Assembly: GCA_021405315.1 (NCBI GenBank)
Contig: QWIH01000007.1
Location: 99,247 to 163,246, forward strand
Source of the DNA: Leptolyngbya sp. PLA1
GTDB lineage: Bacteria > Planctomycetota > Phycisphaerae > Phycisphaerales > UBA1924
Length of the DNA: 64,000 bases
Direction: 5' to 3'
Shown one piece after another: positions 19,543-28,788 of this stretch (position 1 is the first letter of the stretch; every line of letters begins with the position of its first letter). Under the pieces are notes generated by a model. The model had not been told where the DNA came from and did not search any database. It was given only the letters and a program-made list of their open reading frames with translations. A program made the translations under genes and the position numbers.

Positions 19543-20559
19543 CTACGGCCTCGCGTTGGGGCTGACGCGGTTCTCTCCCGAGACGCTGTAGTATCGCTCG
19601 CCCCAGAGGCGCTTCTGGATGGTCTGCACGATGAAGGTCTGCTCGACGTGCCCGTCGACGAACACGAAGTTCGACGTGCCGCCGTACGAGTCGCCGCCCG
19701 GGTGGTGTCTTCCGACGGCGTTGAGGGTGGTGTTCGGGTCCTCGATGAGAGCCTCGGCCTGCTGCTCCTGCTTGGACTTGAGGTCGCTGACGCTGGGATA
19801 GAAGAAGCGGATGCCCCCCGAGGTGGGCTCGGTCCATGGTCTGCCCGCGACCGACGACAGGCCCACGAACGGGCTGATCGGCCTGTGGCTCTTGATCGCG
19901 AAGTTCCCCTCGCCCGGGGCGATCAGCGAGCGGTAGTCGCGGAAGTACGCGAACTCCGACGCCAGGATGGTGCGGCTCCCGCCACCCGGATCGCCGTCGA
20001 CCCAGGACGGGTTGACCAGGCGGTACTTCCGGGGCGTCTCGTTGAACTTGTTGCGGGGCATGATGGCGTCGTTGCACGCGTAGGCCAGCCGCGGCACCTG
20101 ACGGTCCTCGATCTGTCCCGGGGCGCTGTTCCCCTGGTCATCGAGCTGGTTCGGCTCCCAGTCGCCGATCTGGGCGCCCGGGTTTGCCCGCGGGGCCCCT
20201 CCCCGGGGCATGGAGGGGCACTTGAACGAATCCCCCGAGACGGTGCCGGAGCTGAAGAAGAAGTACGACCAGTGCATGTACCCGTTGGTGGGCGAACCCG
20301 AGCCGGTCTGGTTGGACAGGCTCCAGTTGTACCCGTCGGGGGTGTCCGGGTAGAGGTACGACGCGGGGAAGACTCGGAAGTCGATGGAGTACGAGAGGAG
20401 GCCCTTGGCGATGTTCGACATCGAGGCCTGGCACTTGACGTTGCGGGCGGTGTCGCGGGCCTTTCCCAGCGAGGGGAGCAGGATGCCGATCAGCAGCGCG
20501 ATGATCGCGATGACGACGAGCAGTTCGATGAGGGTGAAAGCGTGGCGTCTGGCGACCAT
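19543..20559 (-). CDS. Type IV pseudopilin-like protein with prepilin signal and H-X9-DG motif
   Basis: A 338-residue protein with a class III prepilin signal ([14 protein letters not shown], cleavage expected before F with N-methylation), one hydrophobic helix (about residues 8-30) and a globular domain. Near the C-terminus is [19 protein letters not shown], matching the prepilin-associated H-X9-DG type of motif (here the spacing is longer than nine). These proteins are strongly expanded in Planctomycetes and probably belong to a type II secretion or pseudopilus-like apparatus. AAGGAG precedes the ATG. It is followed, 115 nt on, by the PstS-like dockerin gene on the same strand, suggesting a functional pair. 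Confidence 0.88.
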   Translation of the reverse strand: MVARRHAFTLIELLVVIAIIALLIGILLPSLGKARDTARNVKCQASMSNIAKGLLSYSIDFRVFPASYLYPDTPDGYNWSLSNQTGSGSPTNGYMHWSYFFFSSGTVSGDSFKCPSMPRGGAPRANPGAQIGDWEPNQLDDQGNSAPGQIEDRQVPRLAYACNDAIMPRNKFNETPRKYRLVNPSWVDGDPGGGSRTILASEFAYFRDYRSLIAPGEGNFAIKSHRPISPFVGLSSVAGRPWTEPTSGGIRFFYPSVSDLKSKQEQQAEALIEDPNTTLNAVGRHHPGGDSYGGTSNFVFVDGHVEQTFIVQTIQKRLWGERYYSVSGENRVSPNARP

Positions 20560-20721
20560 GCGTGCTCCTTCGTGTGGTGCGGGCGCGTGTCCTTCACGGG
20601 CTCGCTCCCCAACTGGGCAGAACACTACCGGAAGACTGTGAACGTTCCGCTCAGATTGGGCGCGGCTTGGATGCAAAGTGGGGGCGGCATGCCCTCCGTG
20701 GGGCAGACGCCTGCGCGAACC

Positions 20722-20727
20722 TACCCT
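20722..20727 (+). promoter_or_regulatory. -10-like hexamer TACCCT, 8 nt before the glycosyltransferase ATG
   Basis: TACCCT is followed after 8 nt by the ATG at 20736. No Shine-Dalgarno sequence is present (the intervening bases are CACCCACC). It fits the leaderless pattern but is a weaker -10 match. Confidence 0.35.
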
Positions 20728-20735
20728 CACCCACC

Positions 20736-21533
20736 ATGAAGCTCGCCGTGGTCGTTCCGGTGTACAACGAAGCCCGCTGGGTCAGGCAGTCGGTCGCGCG
20801 CCTGCGGAACACGCCCGCGCCGCGGGAGGGCCGGGGCCTCCCGGCGGATCCGCCCTGTGAGCGGACGATCTATCTCGTGAACGACGGCTCGACCGACGGC
20901 ACGCGCGAGATCCTCGACGAACTGGCCCGGGAGCCGGGCGTGGTGGCCCACCATCACCCCGCGAACCGAGGGAAAGGAGCCGCCATCCGCACCGGCTTCG
21001 GCCTCGCCCTGTCGCACGGCGCCCAGGTTGTGATCGTCCACGACGCGGACATGGAGTACGACCCGGAGGACCACGCCGCGGTCCTTCGCCCGATCCTCGA
21101 CGGCAGGGCGGACGCGGTCATCGGCTCGCGCTTCATCGGGCACACGCACCGCGTGCTCTACTACTGGCATTACCAGGCCAACAAGGTCATCACCACCTTC
21201 TGCAACATGGTGACGAACCTGAACCTCACGGACGTGGAGTGCTGCCTCAAGGCGTTCACGGCTCCGGCGCTCCGGGCGGCGACGCTCACCGAGGAGCGCT
21301 TCGGGATCGAGATCGAGCTGATCGCCAAGGTGGCGCGCGCCCGCGTGCCCGATGCGCCGCTGGATGCGCCGGCGTATCCGGCGACGGCGGCGCCGACGCT
21401 CCGGCGCGCCAGGGTGTACGAGGTCGCCGTTTCGTACGCCGGGCGGACCTATGAGGAGGGAAAGAAGATCGGCTGGAAGGACGGCGTGGCGGCGCTGTGG
21501 TGCATCGTGAAGCACGGCCTGATCGGGGGCTGA
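20736..21533 (+). CDS. Family 2 glycosyltransferase (dolichyl-phosphate mannosyltransferase-like)
   Basis: A 265-residue GT-A fold enzyme. V-V-P-V-Y-N-E-A-R lies at the N-terminus, N-D-G-S-T-D-G-T (nucleotide-sugar contact) near residue 50, and the DxD-type motif H-D-A-D-M-E-Y near 105. G-S-R-F and the E-E-R-F-G-I-E-I-E segment follow, as in polyprenyl-phosphate sugar transferases of the DPM1/ALG5 type. No C-terminal membrane helices are present. It probably transfers a hexose from a nucleotide sugar to a lipid or glycan carrier at the cytoplasmic face. The next gene starts 19 nt downstream in the same direction. Confidence 0.85.
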   Translation: MKLAVVVPVYNEARWVRQSVARLRNTPAPREGRGLPADPPCERTIYLVNDGSTDGTREILDELAREPGVVAHHHPANRGKGAAIRTGFGLALSHGAQVVIVHDADMEYDPEDHAAVLRPILDGRADAVIGSRFIGHTHRVLYYWHYQANKVITTFCNMVTNLNLTDVECCLKAFTAPALRAATLTEERFGIEIELIAKVARARVPDAPLDAPAYPATAAPTLRRARVYEVAVSYAGRTYEEGKKIGWKDGVAALWCIVKHGLIGG

Positions 21534-21552
21534 CCGGGAGGGCTGAGCCGGA

Positions 21553-22683
21553 ATGGTCCACATCGCACTCCGGATGCTTTTCGGCGATCGCACCAAGTAC
21601 CTCACGCTGGTGCTGGGCCTCGCGTTCGCCGCGCTCCTCATGAACCAGCAGGGCGCGATCTTCCTCGGGCTGCTCTTCCAGGCCACCGGGCCCCTTCAGA
21701 ACGTGAAGCAGGGCGACCTCTGGGTCGTCGACCCCGGCATCAAGTGGGTGCTGGAGTATCGGGGTCTGGGCGACCAGAAACTCTCCCGCGTGAGGTCCGT
21801 CCCGGGCGTCGAGTGGGCCGAGCCGTTCTTCAACGGCTGGGCCGTGACCGAGCTCGAGTCCGGTGACTTCAAGAAGGTGCAGGTGCTGGGCATCCCCCGC
21901 GCGACGCTTGCGGGCAGGCCGGAGGTCATGATCGAGGGTCGCCTGGAAGACCTGTGGATCCCCGACGCCATCATCGTGGAGCAGCAGACTGCGCGCGCCA
22001 TGGGCAACATCCGTCCGGGCGACACGCTGAAGATCAACGATCGGCGGGCGCTGGTCGTGGGCATCTGCAAGGCCCGGCGTGGCTTCGAGAGCAACGGCAT
22101 CATCTACACCACCTTCGAGCAAGCGGTGCGGTTTTCGCCCGTGGGGCGGGAGTCCATCAGCTACATACTCGTCGAGGTGAAGCCCGGCGCCGACGCGGCG
22201 CTCGTGAAGCAGCGCATCAACGAGCTGGGGGACGTGCTCGCCCTCTCGACCAGCGAGTTTCGTGCCCGGACCATCGAGTTCGTCGTGCTCGCCACGGGCA
22301 TCGGGGTGAACTTCGCGATCACCATCGCGCTGGGCTTCGTCGTGGGGCTCCTTCTGTCCGCGTCGATCTTCTACCAGTTCACGCTGGAGAATCTGCGGCA
22401 CTTCGCGGTGCTGAAGGCGATGGGGGCCGGCTCTGTCACGCTGGTCTGGATGATCCTGCTGCAGGCGCTGGTGGTCGGAGTGGTGGGCTTCGGCATCGGC
22501 ACGGGTGCTGCGGGCGCGTTCGCGCTCATCAACCGCCGCTTCGAGGGCGACCTCGCGACCTACTTCCCCTGGCAGTTGCTCGTGGGCAGCTTTGTGACGA
22601 CGCTTCTCACGATCTTCCTTGCGAGCATGCTGAGCATTCGGCGGGTGGTGCGGGTCAGCCCCGGCGCTGTCTTCTCTTCTTGA
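21553..22683 (+). CDS. DevC/MacB-like ABC transporter permease
   Basis: A 376-residue membrane protein: one N-terminal transmembrane helix (about 15-40), a large periplasmic domain (about 45-250) and three C-terminal helices (about 255-285, 300-325 and 335-365), with R-R-V-x-R-V-S-P near the end. This matches the FtsX/MacB-fold permeases, closest in pattern to DevC. Such permeases work with a DevA-type ATPase and a DevB membrane-fusion partner. Neither is next to it here, so they must be encoded elsewhere or the protein acts differently. It lies 19 nt after the GT2 gene. Confidence 0.8.
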   Translation: MVHIALRMLFGDRTKYLTLVLGLAFAALLMNQQGAIFLGLLFQATGPLQNVKQGDLWVVDPGIKWVLEYRGLGDQKLSRVRSVPGVEWAEPFFNGWAVTELESGDFKKVQVLGIPRATLAGRPEVMIEGRLEDLWIPDAIIVEQQTARAMGNIRPGDTLKINDRRALVVGICKARRGFESNGIIYTTFEQAVRFSPVGRESISYILVEVKPGADAALVKQRINELGDVLALSTSEFRARTIEFVVLATGIGVNFAITIALGFVVGLLLSASIFYQFTLENLRHFAVLKAMGAGSVTLVWMILLQALVVGVVGFGIGTGAAGAFALINRRFEGDLATYFPWQLLVGSFVTTLLTIFLASMLSIRRVVRVSPGAVFSS

Positions 22684-22686
22684 GCC

Positions 22687-22956
22687 CTACCCGCGCACGT
22701 CCAGCCGAAGCCCGACCTTGGCCCACTCCGACGCGAGCATCGCCGCACGCGCCGGAGGCTCATAGGGACGGAACGCCTCCGCCTGGGGCGGGACGCGCTC
22801 GCTGCGGCGGTTCTGCTTCTCGAGATACTGCCAGTACGGGATCACACCCCGCTCCCGGCACCCAACGTCTCCCGCGACGCACACCGGCTCGACCCGTCGC
22901 TCGACGCTCAGCGGCGGCGCCTGCCAGACACACGCGTTTGAGATTGGGGCCAGCAC
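22687..22956 (-). CDS. Possible small protein of unknown function
   Basis: An 89-codon minus-strand frame, opening at a GTG (22956) and ending 4 nt from the convergent permease stop. Codon third positions are GC-rich, as in neighbouring genes. The C-terminal half (Y-W-Q-Y-L-E-K-Q-N-R-R-S-E-R) looks like ordinary soluble protein and there are four cysteines. There is no good ribosome-binding site and no family is recognised. It may be spurious; the alternative is that 22684-23156 is a 470-bp non-coding stretch. Confidence 0.35.
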   Translation of the reverse strand: MLAPISNACVWQAPPLSVERRVEPVCVAGDVGCRERGVIPYWQYLEKQNRRSERVPPQAEAFRPYEPPARAAMLASEWAKVGLRLDVRG

Positions 22957-23156
22957 TCCGAGGGAGGGGACTCCAACGGGTGTGCCACCCCGCGGCGCAC
23001 CGGTCGCCGCCGATAATCCGTGGCTCGTGCGGGGCACAGACCGCGTGCGGGGGACCGAGGGCGGGAGTACCGGCGGTCGGGCATGCGGTGTGTGGCGTTC
23101 ACGCAACGGTTCCGCGTTGCGCCGCGTGATCGTCGCCGGGGTGCAACGATGACAAC

Positions 23157-24245
23157 GTGCTCCGCACCAGCGACCTGGACTATCCCCTGCCCGACTCGGC
23201 GATCGCAACGGCCCCCGCGCCCGCGCGGGAGGACGCGCGGCTTCTTGTTGTGGGGGCGGAAGCCGGGATGGTCCGGCACCTGCGCGTCCCCGACCTGACG
23301 GCCCTCCTCTCGCCCGGCGACGTGCTCGTTCGCAACCGCACGCGCGTCGTGCCCGCGCGATTCGTGGGAACAAGACCCGAGACGGGCGCCAAGGCGGAGG
23401 GGCTGTTTCTCCGTGAACTTGGGCCCGCCCGGTGGGCCGCGATGATCAAGACCCGGCGCGTGGGAGAGGGCGTGCGCATCGCGCTGACGTCGCGCACGGG
23501 AGAGGTGAGCGCGGTGCGGCTCACGCTGGTGCGCCGGCTGGACGAGCCTGGCGCGTGGGAGGTGCACGTCGAGGACCCGTGCGGGCGGAGCGTGCGGTCG
23601 CTGCTCGACGAACTCGGGCGCACACCCCTCCCGCCGTACATCCTCGCGGCTCGGCGACGATCCGGCCTCGAAGTCTCGGACGACGTGGACCGTGCACGCT
23701 ACCAGACAGAGTTCGCCGCAGGCGAGGCGGCGTCGGTCGCGGCGCCGACCGCTGGCCTGCACCTGACGCCGACCATCGAGGCGGCGCTGGCCGCCCGGGG
23801 CGTACGCGTTGCGGATGTCGAGCTGCAGGTGGGCACCGGCACGTTCCGCACCGTGGAGACAGAGTTTGTCGAGCAGCACGACATGCACGAGGAGCGATGC
23901 CTGGTGCCCGTCGAAACCGCACGAGAGGTGGACGCGGCGATCGCGCGAGGTTCCCGCGTGGTCTGCGTCGGCACCACCTCCGCACGCACGCTTGAAGCGG
24001 CCGCGGTGCAGTCTGCCACCCCCGGCGAGTGGTTCTCGACGCGGCTCCTCATCACGCCCGGCTACCGCTTCCGCGTGACGGGGGCGTTGCTCACGAACTT
24101 TCACCTGCCAAGGTCCACGCTGATGGCGCTGGTCGCGGCGATGCTTCCTGGCGGCGCGCCGCAACTCCGAACCTTCTACGAACAGGCGCTCTCGCACGGA
24201 TACCGCTTCTACAGCTATGGCGACGCCATGCTCGTGCTTCCGTAG
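23157..24245 (+). CDS. queA: S-adenosylmethionine:tRNA ribosyltransferase-isomerase
   Basis: QueA transfers and isomerises the ribosyl moiety of SAM onto preQ1 in tRNA, giving epoxyqueuosine at wobble position 34. The 362-residue length is normal. Family signatures are present: L-R-T-S-D-L-D-Y-P-L-P at the N-terminus, A-A-P-T-A-G-L-H-L-T near residue 198, and the C-terminal N-F-H-L-P-R-S-T-L. The start is the GTG at 23157 because no in-frame ATG precedes the conserved N-terminus. It lacks a Shine-Dalgarno sequence, and an AACGAT hexamer ends 6 nt upstream, a weak member of the leaderless group. A QueD-like gene occurs at 51102-51485. Confidence 0.93.
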   Translation: MLRTSDLDYPLPDSAIATAPAPAREDARLLVVGAEAGMVRHLRVPDLTALLSPGDVLVRNRTRVVPARFVGTRPETGAKAEGLFLRELGPARWAAMIKTRRVGEGVRIALTSRTGEVSAVRLTLVRRLDEPGAWEVHVEDPCGRSVRSLLDELGRTPLPPYILAARRRSGLEVSDDVDRARYQTEFAAGEAASVAAPTAGLHLTPTIEAALAARGVRVADVELQVGTGTFRTVETEFVEQHDMHEERCLVPVETAREVDAAIARGSRVVCVGTTSARTLEAAAVQSATPGEWFSTRLLITPGYRFRVTGALLTNFHLPRSTLMALVAAMLPGGAPQLRTFYEQALSHGYRFYSYGDAMLVLP

Positions 24246-24353
24246 GGTTGGCGCGTTTCCGGCCGGAATTCGGGTGAGCCGGCAGGGTTCCTTCCGCTTC
24301 AATGGAGGCAGATCGCCGCGGGGCGCGCCCTCGGCGTGAGAAGGAGGTGTCCG

Positions 24354-26360
24354 ATGAAGCACTGTGCTCTTGCGCTGGCTCTTGTTGCCTCGTCAGTGAA
24401 TGCGGGGCCGCCCGGCGACTATGGCGACGCCCCGGTCGGCAACAACGGCCAGGGCATTTTCGCCTACCCGGGCGTGGCCGCACGCTGGGACACGCGGTTC
24501 AACCACACGAACACCGTCTTCAATCCCCAATACCCGCAAGGAGCGTGGTTGAACGCGGGGTATACGGGCTTTCTGGGGGCTCTCGCGCCCGGAGTGCGCG
24601 CGGACAGCGCCATGGACCCGGCCCTGGCCGAGAACGACTGCCGCCCCGTGCTGCTCTTTGATGGGCCGGCGCCTCCCGCGGCGGGCACCAACCCGCTGGC
24701 TCAACTCGAAGTCACCGTCAGCACCACGCCCGCCCACAACGCGGATGAGCCGCTCTATCTGAATGTCTGGATCGACCAGAACCGCGATGGCAAGTGGCAG
24801 GACGGCTACCTCAACGCCACTCCTCTCATCGCCTGGAACCTCGAGTGGGTGATGCAGGACGTGCCGGTCTACCTCGCTCCGGGAACGCTTGCACGCGTGA
24901 ACACCGGGGGCATGAGGCTCGAAAGCCCGACCGCACCTGTGTGGATTCGCGTCATGGTCACGGACGAGCCCGTGGGAGCCGCGTTCCGCGGGCCGCCCAC
25001 CAGCTTGACGCATTGGTGGGATTCCACGATGACCGCGGCCCACCCTTTCCGCGGCGAGATCGAGGACCACTACCTCGAATACCAGACCACACAGCCCGGC
25101 ACCGCCCCCGTGAAGGGCGTCTGGTGGCGGCCGTTCCTCAACAACCCCGGTGGCGCCGCCCCGCCCAAGCCGGCGTGTGATGTTTTCTACAAGGGTCCCT
25201 GGCGCATCGCCACGCCCCGATGCAATCCGGTCGTGGTGTTCCCGCTTGACTACACCTCCAGCAGCCGGAACAACGGGTGCGCGCTCGCCCCTGTGCTCTG
25301 GGGCATGTACGGCCTGAAGCACATCGGGGGCGCGGTCGGCCCGCCCAACGTGTCCGTGAGGCCCCCGCTGCCCCCCGGCTCCGCGGGCGCGGGGATGCCG
25401 CCATCGTTCACCTGCCCGGCGCCGTTCGCCGCCGTCATCTCGCTCCCCGCGGGCCCGATCCCCAACCAGGGCGCGCTGATGGACAGCATGACGTTGCCCG
25501 AGATCAGCCTCACCGGCGGCACGCTCCGAATCCAGGCCTGCTACCCGCCCGCGCCGCCGCTGCCCCGGCGTCTGCGGTTCAGGGCCTATCGCGCCTTCTT
25601 CCACACGCAGACCTGCGGCAGCGTGCACGTCTCTCGCTCCGTCTTCGAGCAACCCGAGACGGGCCTCACCATTGCCCACGCCGTCGTCGAAGGTCCGGGG
25701 TACAGCTCCGACTACTGCGACTTCGAGCATGGCGGGCTCGAAGAGGACTTCGTCGACCTCGCCGAGAACCGCCCCTTCCCGGACCCGGACTTCACCAACT
25801 TCGCGTTCAACCTGCCCTCTCCCAGCGGCTCCGAGGCTGTCCTCGACCCGGACACGTTCGTCAGCCCGCCCCATTCACTGAGGCTCCGCCACGCCTCGTA
25901 CATCGTCTCGCCCGCGTTCCCCGACCGCTACGAGGCGGACATGATCGAGGTGTGGTACATGGGCGGCGGGCCCGGCGTCAGGATGCAGATGGTCTCGGTC
26001 GACGGCATGACCCTGGACGCGGAACTGCCCCCCGCCGCCGACTGGCAGTCCTTCGTCATGACCCTTCCCCCGGGCTTCAGGCTTCAGTCCATCGTGGTCG
26101 ACAACGCCTCGCCCCTCCCCCTCCGCATCGACGACCTCGGCATCGATCTGCGGGAGATCAGGCCCCCGGCGCCGCCCTGCGATCCGGACTTCAACCAGGA
26201 TGGAAACGTCGACCAGGATGACGTGGTCTACCTCATCAACGTCATCGGCGGCGGCGAGAACCCAAACGACCGCGACCCGGACTTCAACCAGGACGGCAAC
26301 GTCGACCAGGACGACGTGACCGCCCTCATCAACGCCGTCGGCGGCGGGGGCTGCCCGTAG
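24354..26360 (+). CDS. Exported GEVED-domain protein with dockerin-type C-terminus
   Basis: A 668-residue protein with a short signal peptide (residues 1-17, ending V-N-A-G). The mature N-terminus reads D-Y-G-D-A-P, and G-E-I-E-D-H-Y-L-E-Y occurs near residue 236. Both are hallmarks of GEVED-type extracellular domains found in large surface proteins. A second region (about 440-600) looks like a beta-sandwich. The protein ends with the 60-residue double dockerin-like module (26178-26357). A perfect AAGGAGGTG lies 5 nt before the ATG at 24354. It is probably a secreted or surface-attached protein of unknown ligand. Confidence 0.8.
   Translation: MKHCALALALVASSVNAGPPGDYGDAPVGNNGQGIFAYPGVAARWDTRFNHTNTVFNPQYPQGAWLNAGYTGFLGALAPGVRADSAMDPALAENDCRPVLLFDGPAPPAAGTNPLAQLEVTVSTTPAHNADEPLYLNVWIDQNRDGKWQDGYLNATPLIAWNLEWVMQDVPVYLAPGTLARVNTGGMRLESPTAPVWIRVMVTDEPVGAAFRGPPTSLTHWWDSTMTAAHPFRGEIEDHYLEYQTTQPGTAPVKGVWWRPFLNNPGGAAPPKPACDVFYKGPWRIATPRCNPVVVFPLDYTSSSRNNGCALAPVLWGMYGLKHIGGAVGPPNVSVRPPLPPGSAGAGMPPSFTCPAPFAAVISLPAGPIPNQGALMDSMTLPEISLTGGTLRIQACYPPAPPLPRRLRFRAYRAFFHTQTCGSVHVSRSVFEQPETGLTIAHAVVEGPGYSSDYCDFEHGGLEEDFVDLAENRPFPDPDFTNFAFNLPSPSGSEAVLDPDTFVSPPHSLRLRHASYIVSPAFPDRYEADMIEVWYMGGGPGVRMQMVSVDGMTLDAELPPAADWQSFVMTLPPGFRLQSIVVDNASPLPLRIDDLGIDLREIRPPAPPCDPDFNQDGNVDQDDVVYLINVIGGGENPNDRDPDFNQDGNVDQDDVTALINAVGGGGCP
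26178..26357 (+). repeat. Double dockerin-like calcium-loop module, copy 2
   Basis: Sixty codons from Cys to G-G-G-G-C-P, with two D-F-N-Q-D-G-N-V-D-Q-D-D loops. The module is co-linear, without gaps, with the copies at 16482-16661 and 48492-48671. Confidence 0.85.
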
Positions 26361-26382
26361 CAAAGCAACGCATCGTTCCCTT

Positions 26383-26410
26383 GCGGCCCCGGCCTTCCGG
26401 GGCCGCTTCT
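26383..26410 (+). terminator. Hairpin terminator after the GEVED/dockerin gene
   Basis: A perfect 10-bp stem (26383-26392 with 26397-26406) and CCTT loop are followed by TTCT, 22 nt after the stop codon. The T-tract is poor. Confidence 0.55.
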
Positions 26411-26456
26411 GCGCGCGCGCCCGCGCCCGGCTTGGCCTTCCCGGGGCCATCCCGCG

Positions 26457-26462
26457 TATTCT
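26457..26462 (+). promoter_or_regulatory. -10-like hexamer TATTCT, 6 nt before the M28 peptidase ATG
   Basis: TATTCT is followed after 6 nt (CCCGCC) by the ATG at 26469, with no ribosome-binding sequence. It lies about 50 nt beyond the preceding terminator hairpin, as expected for a new transcription unit. Confidence 0.45.
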
Positions 26463-26468
26463 CCCGCC

Positions 26469-27806
26469 ATGCTTCAACTCATCCCGCTGCTTGTTGCTCT
26501 GCAGCCCACTCCGCCACTCGCGGCCGAGGCCATGGCCGCGGTCAGCGCCGAGCGGGCAAAGGCCTCGGTCGTCACCCTCGCGTCATTCGGCACGCGCCAC
26601 ACGCTCTCAGAGACGGAGAGTGACACCCGCGGCACCGGTGCCGCCCGGCGATGGCTGCTCGGGCAACTGAAGGAAGCGGGGGTCGACGCTCACCTTGAGA
26701 CGTTCGACGCCCCGCCCATGCAGAGGCTGCCTGAAGGCGCCCAAATTGTCAATGTCGTCGGCGTCATCCCGGGTTCCATGCCCGAGGCGGCCGACCGACG
26801 GTACTACGTCGTGGGTCACTACGACACGATCAACGCCGATCGGATGGACGCCACGGGCGACGCACCCGGCGCCAACGACGACGCGTCGGGGACCGCGGTG
26901 GTGCTCGAGTGCGCCCGGGCCCTCGTGGGCCGCAACCTGGAGTCAACGATCGTCTTCCTCTGCACCGGCGCGGAAGAGCAGGGGCTGGTGGGGGCCAGGT
27001 TCCACGCGGAAGCCGCGCGGGGCCGGGGCGAGAACATCTCCGGCGTGCTGAGCAACGACATCGTGGGCGATCCGTCGCCCCTCCTCACCATTCCTGCGGA
27101 TCCGCGGGGCGATGACTGGGTCAGCCAGTCCGCGACGAACATGGTGCGGGTGTTTTCGGAGGGCATCCCGCGGAACGCGACCGCCGCGGAACTGGCCACC
27201 ATCCGCCAGCTTGGCACCGAGAGTGATTCTGCGAGCCGCCAGCTCGCCAGGTACGTGCTGACCATCGCGATGAAGGAGGACGCGCCGGTGAAGCCGCTGG
27301 TGATCTTCCGTCAGGATCGATTCCTGCGAGGTGGGGACCACTCGGCCTTCAACGACTCCGGGTTCGCCGCCATCCGCTTCAGCACGCCCGCGGAGGACTA
27401 CTCCCGCCAGCACCAGAACGTGACGGAGAAGGACGGGAAGCCGTACGGGGACGTGCCCGAGTTCGTCGACGGCGAGTACGTCGCGAACGTCGCGCGTCTG
27501 AACGTTGCGGCGCTGGTGCACCTCGCCAACGCCCCGCGCGCGCCGCGTGACGTGCGGATGATCACCGCGGAGCTCACGACCTCCACCACCGTGCGCTGGT
27601 CGCCCAGCCCCGAGCCCGATGTCGTGGGCTATGACCTGGTCTGGCGCCCCACGACGTCCTGGCAGTGGGAGGGCTCGAAGGACTGCGGCGACGTGCGTGA
27701 GTTCACCGTTCCGATCAGCAAGGACAACTTCATCTTCGGCGTGCGGGCCTACGACAAGGACGGCTACCGCAGCCCCGTGGCCGTTGCGGGGGCGGCGCCG
27801 AAGTAG
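26469..27806 (+). CDS. Exported M28-family zinc aminopeptidase with C-terminal fibronectin type III-like domain
   Basis: A 445-residue protein with a short signal sequence (residues 1-18). The M28 two-zinc site is complete: G-H-Y-D-T (His near 117), G-A-N-D-D-A-S-G (bridging Asp), T-G-A-E-E-Q-G (catalytic and zinc-binding Glu), S-N-D-I-V-G (Asp) and G-D-H-S-A-F-N (His). After about residue 355 a beta-rich domain with W-S-P-S-P-E-P-D-V-V-G-Y-D-L resembles fibronectin type III. It should release N-terminal amino acids from peptides in the periplasm or outside the cell. It may form a nutritional set with the M28 and M16 enzymes encoded downstream on the other strand. Confidence 0.9.
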   Translation: MLQLIPLLVALQPTPPLAAEAMAAVSAERAKASVVTLASFGTRHTLSETESDTRGTGAARRWLLGQLKEAGVDAHLETFDAPPMQRLPEGAQIVNVVGVIPGSMPEAADRRYYVVGHYDTINADRMDATGDAPGANDDASGTAVVLECARALVGRNLESTIVFLCTGAEEQGLVGARFHAEAARGRGENISGVLSNDIVGDPSPLLTIPADPRGDDWVSQSATNMVRVFSEGIPRNATAAELATIRQLGTESDSASRQLARYVLTIAMKEDAPVKPLVIFRQDRFLRGGDHSAFNDSGFAAIRFSTPAEDYSRQHQNVTEKDGKPYGDVPEFVDGEYVANVARLNVAALVHLANAPRAPRDVRMITAELTTSTTVRWSPSPEPDVVGYDLVWRPTTSWQWEGSKDCGDVREFTVPISKDNFIFGVRAYDKDGYRSPVAVAGAAPK

Positions 27807-27910
27807 CCGGCGGTCCGGGGTCAGGGCGGGGCGATCTCTGAAACCGCGACGGTCCCGGGCCGAAGGACTTGGCGATCATTGCAGGCGGCCAGCCCGCCGG
27901 AGGGGTATTC

Positions 27911-28714
27911 ATGAGCGCTGACATCATCGAGCATCAGGTCATCGGCGGGGACATGCAGGCGGTGGTCGTGACGATGGATCCGGGCGAGGCCGTTGTTGCC
28001 GAAGCCGGAGCCATGATGTACCTGGAAGACGGCATCGAGATGGGGACAGCCCTCTCGATGAAGAAGGACGCGCCGGGGCTCCTCGGGAGGCTCTTCGAGG
28101 CCGGCAAGCGTGCCGTCACGGGTGACTCGTTCTTCATCACCTTCTTCACCAACAACGCGCGCGAGCGGCGCAGCGCCGCGTTCGCGGCCCCGTACCCCGG
28201 GCACATCGTCCCCATCCAGCTCGAGGATCACCGGGGCGAGATCCTCTGCCAGAAGGACGCCTTCCTGTGTGCCGCCCGGGGCGTCAGCGTGGACATCGCC
28301 TTCACGCGGCGCATCGGCGCCGGGCTCTTCGGCGGCGAGGGGTTCATCCTCCAGAAGCTCTCCTCGCCCGATCGGCGGGGGCAGGCGTTCCTTCACGCGG
28401 GCGGTACCGTCGTCCGGCGCGAACTCGCGCAGGGCGAGACACTGAAGGTGGACACGGGCTGTCTCGTCGGCTTCGAGAGCACCGTGGACTATGACATCCA
28501 GCTCGTGCCCGGCATCAAGAACAAGCTCTTCGGCGGCGAGGGGCTGTTCTACATCAGGCTCACCGGCCCCGGCACCATCTGGCTCCAGACGCTCCCCTTC
28601 TCCCGCATGTGCGACCGCATCCTCGCCGCGGCCCCGTCCGCAGGCGGCTCCCGGAGGGGCGAGGGCAGCGTGCTGGGAGGGCTCGGGGCCCTGCTCGACG
28701 GCAACAACTCCTGA
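27911..28714 (+). CDS. AIM24 / TIGR00266-family protein
   Basis: A 267-residue protein matching the AIM24-type family throughout: an N-terminal I-I-G-G-D-M-Q-A-V segment, M-D-P-G-E-A-V-V-A-E-A-G-A-M-M-Y, glycine-rich turns (G-L-F-G-G-E-G-F) and L-F-G-G-E-G-L-F near the end. It has a pseudo-symmetric beta-sandwich fold in known structures; the bacterial function is unknown. It lacks a signal peptide. GGAGGGG upstream supports the ATG at 27911. Confidence 0.85.
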   Translation: MSADIIEHQVIGGDMQAVVVTMDPGEAVVAEAGAMMYLEDGIEMGTALSMKKDAPGLLGRLFEAGKRAVTGDSFFITFFTNNARERRSAAFAAPYPGHIVPIQLEDHRGEILCQKDAFLCAARGVSVDIAFTRRIGAGLFGGEGFILQKLSSPDRRGQAFLHAGGTVVRRELAQGETLKVDTGCLVGFESTVDYDIQLVPGIKNKLFGGEGLFYIRLTGPGTIWLQTLPFSRMCDRILAAAPSAGGSRRGEGSVLGGLGALLDGNNS

Positions 28715-28788
28715 GGTCAGCCTCAGGCCCCGGGGTTGCCGGGGCGCCCCAGTGCTGGTAGGGTGCTGTCACTTCGGGAGGTCACCTC

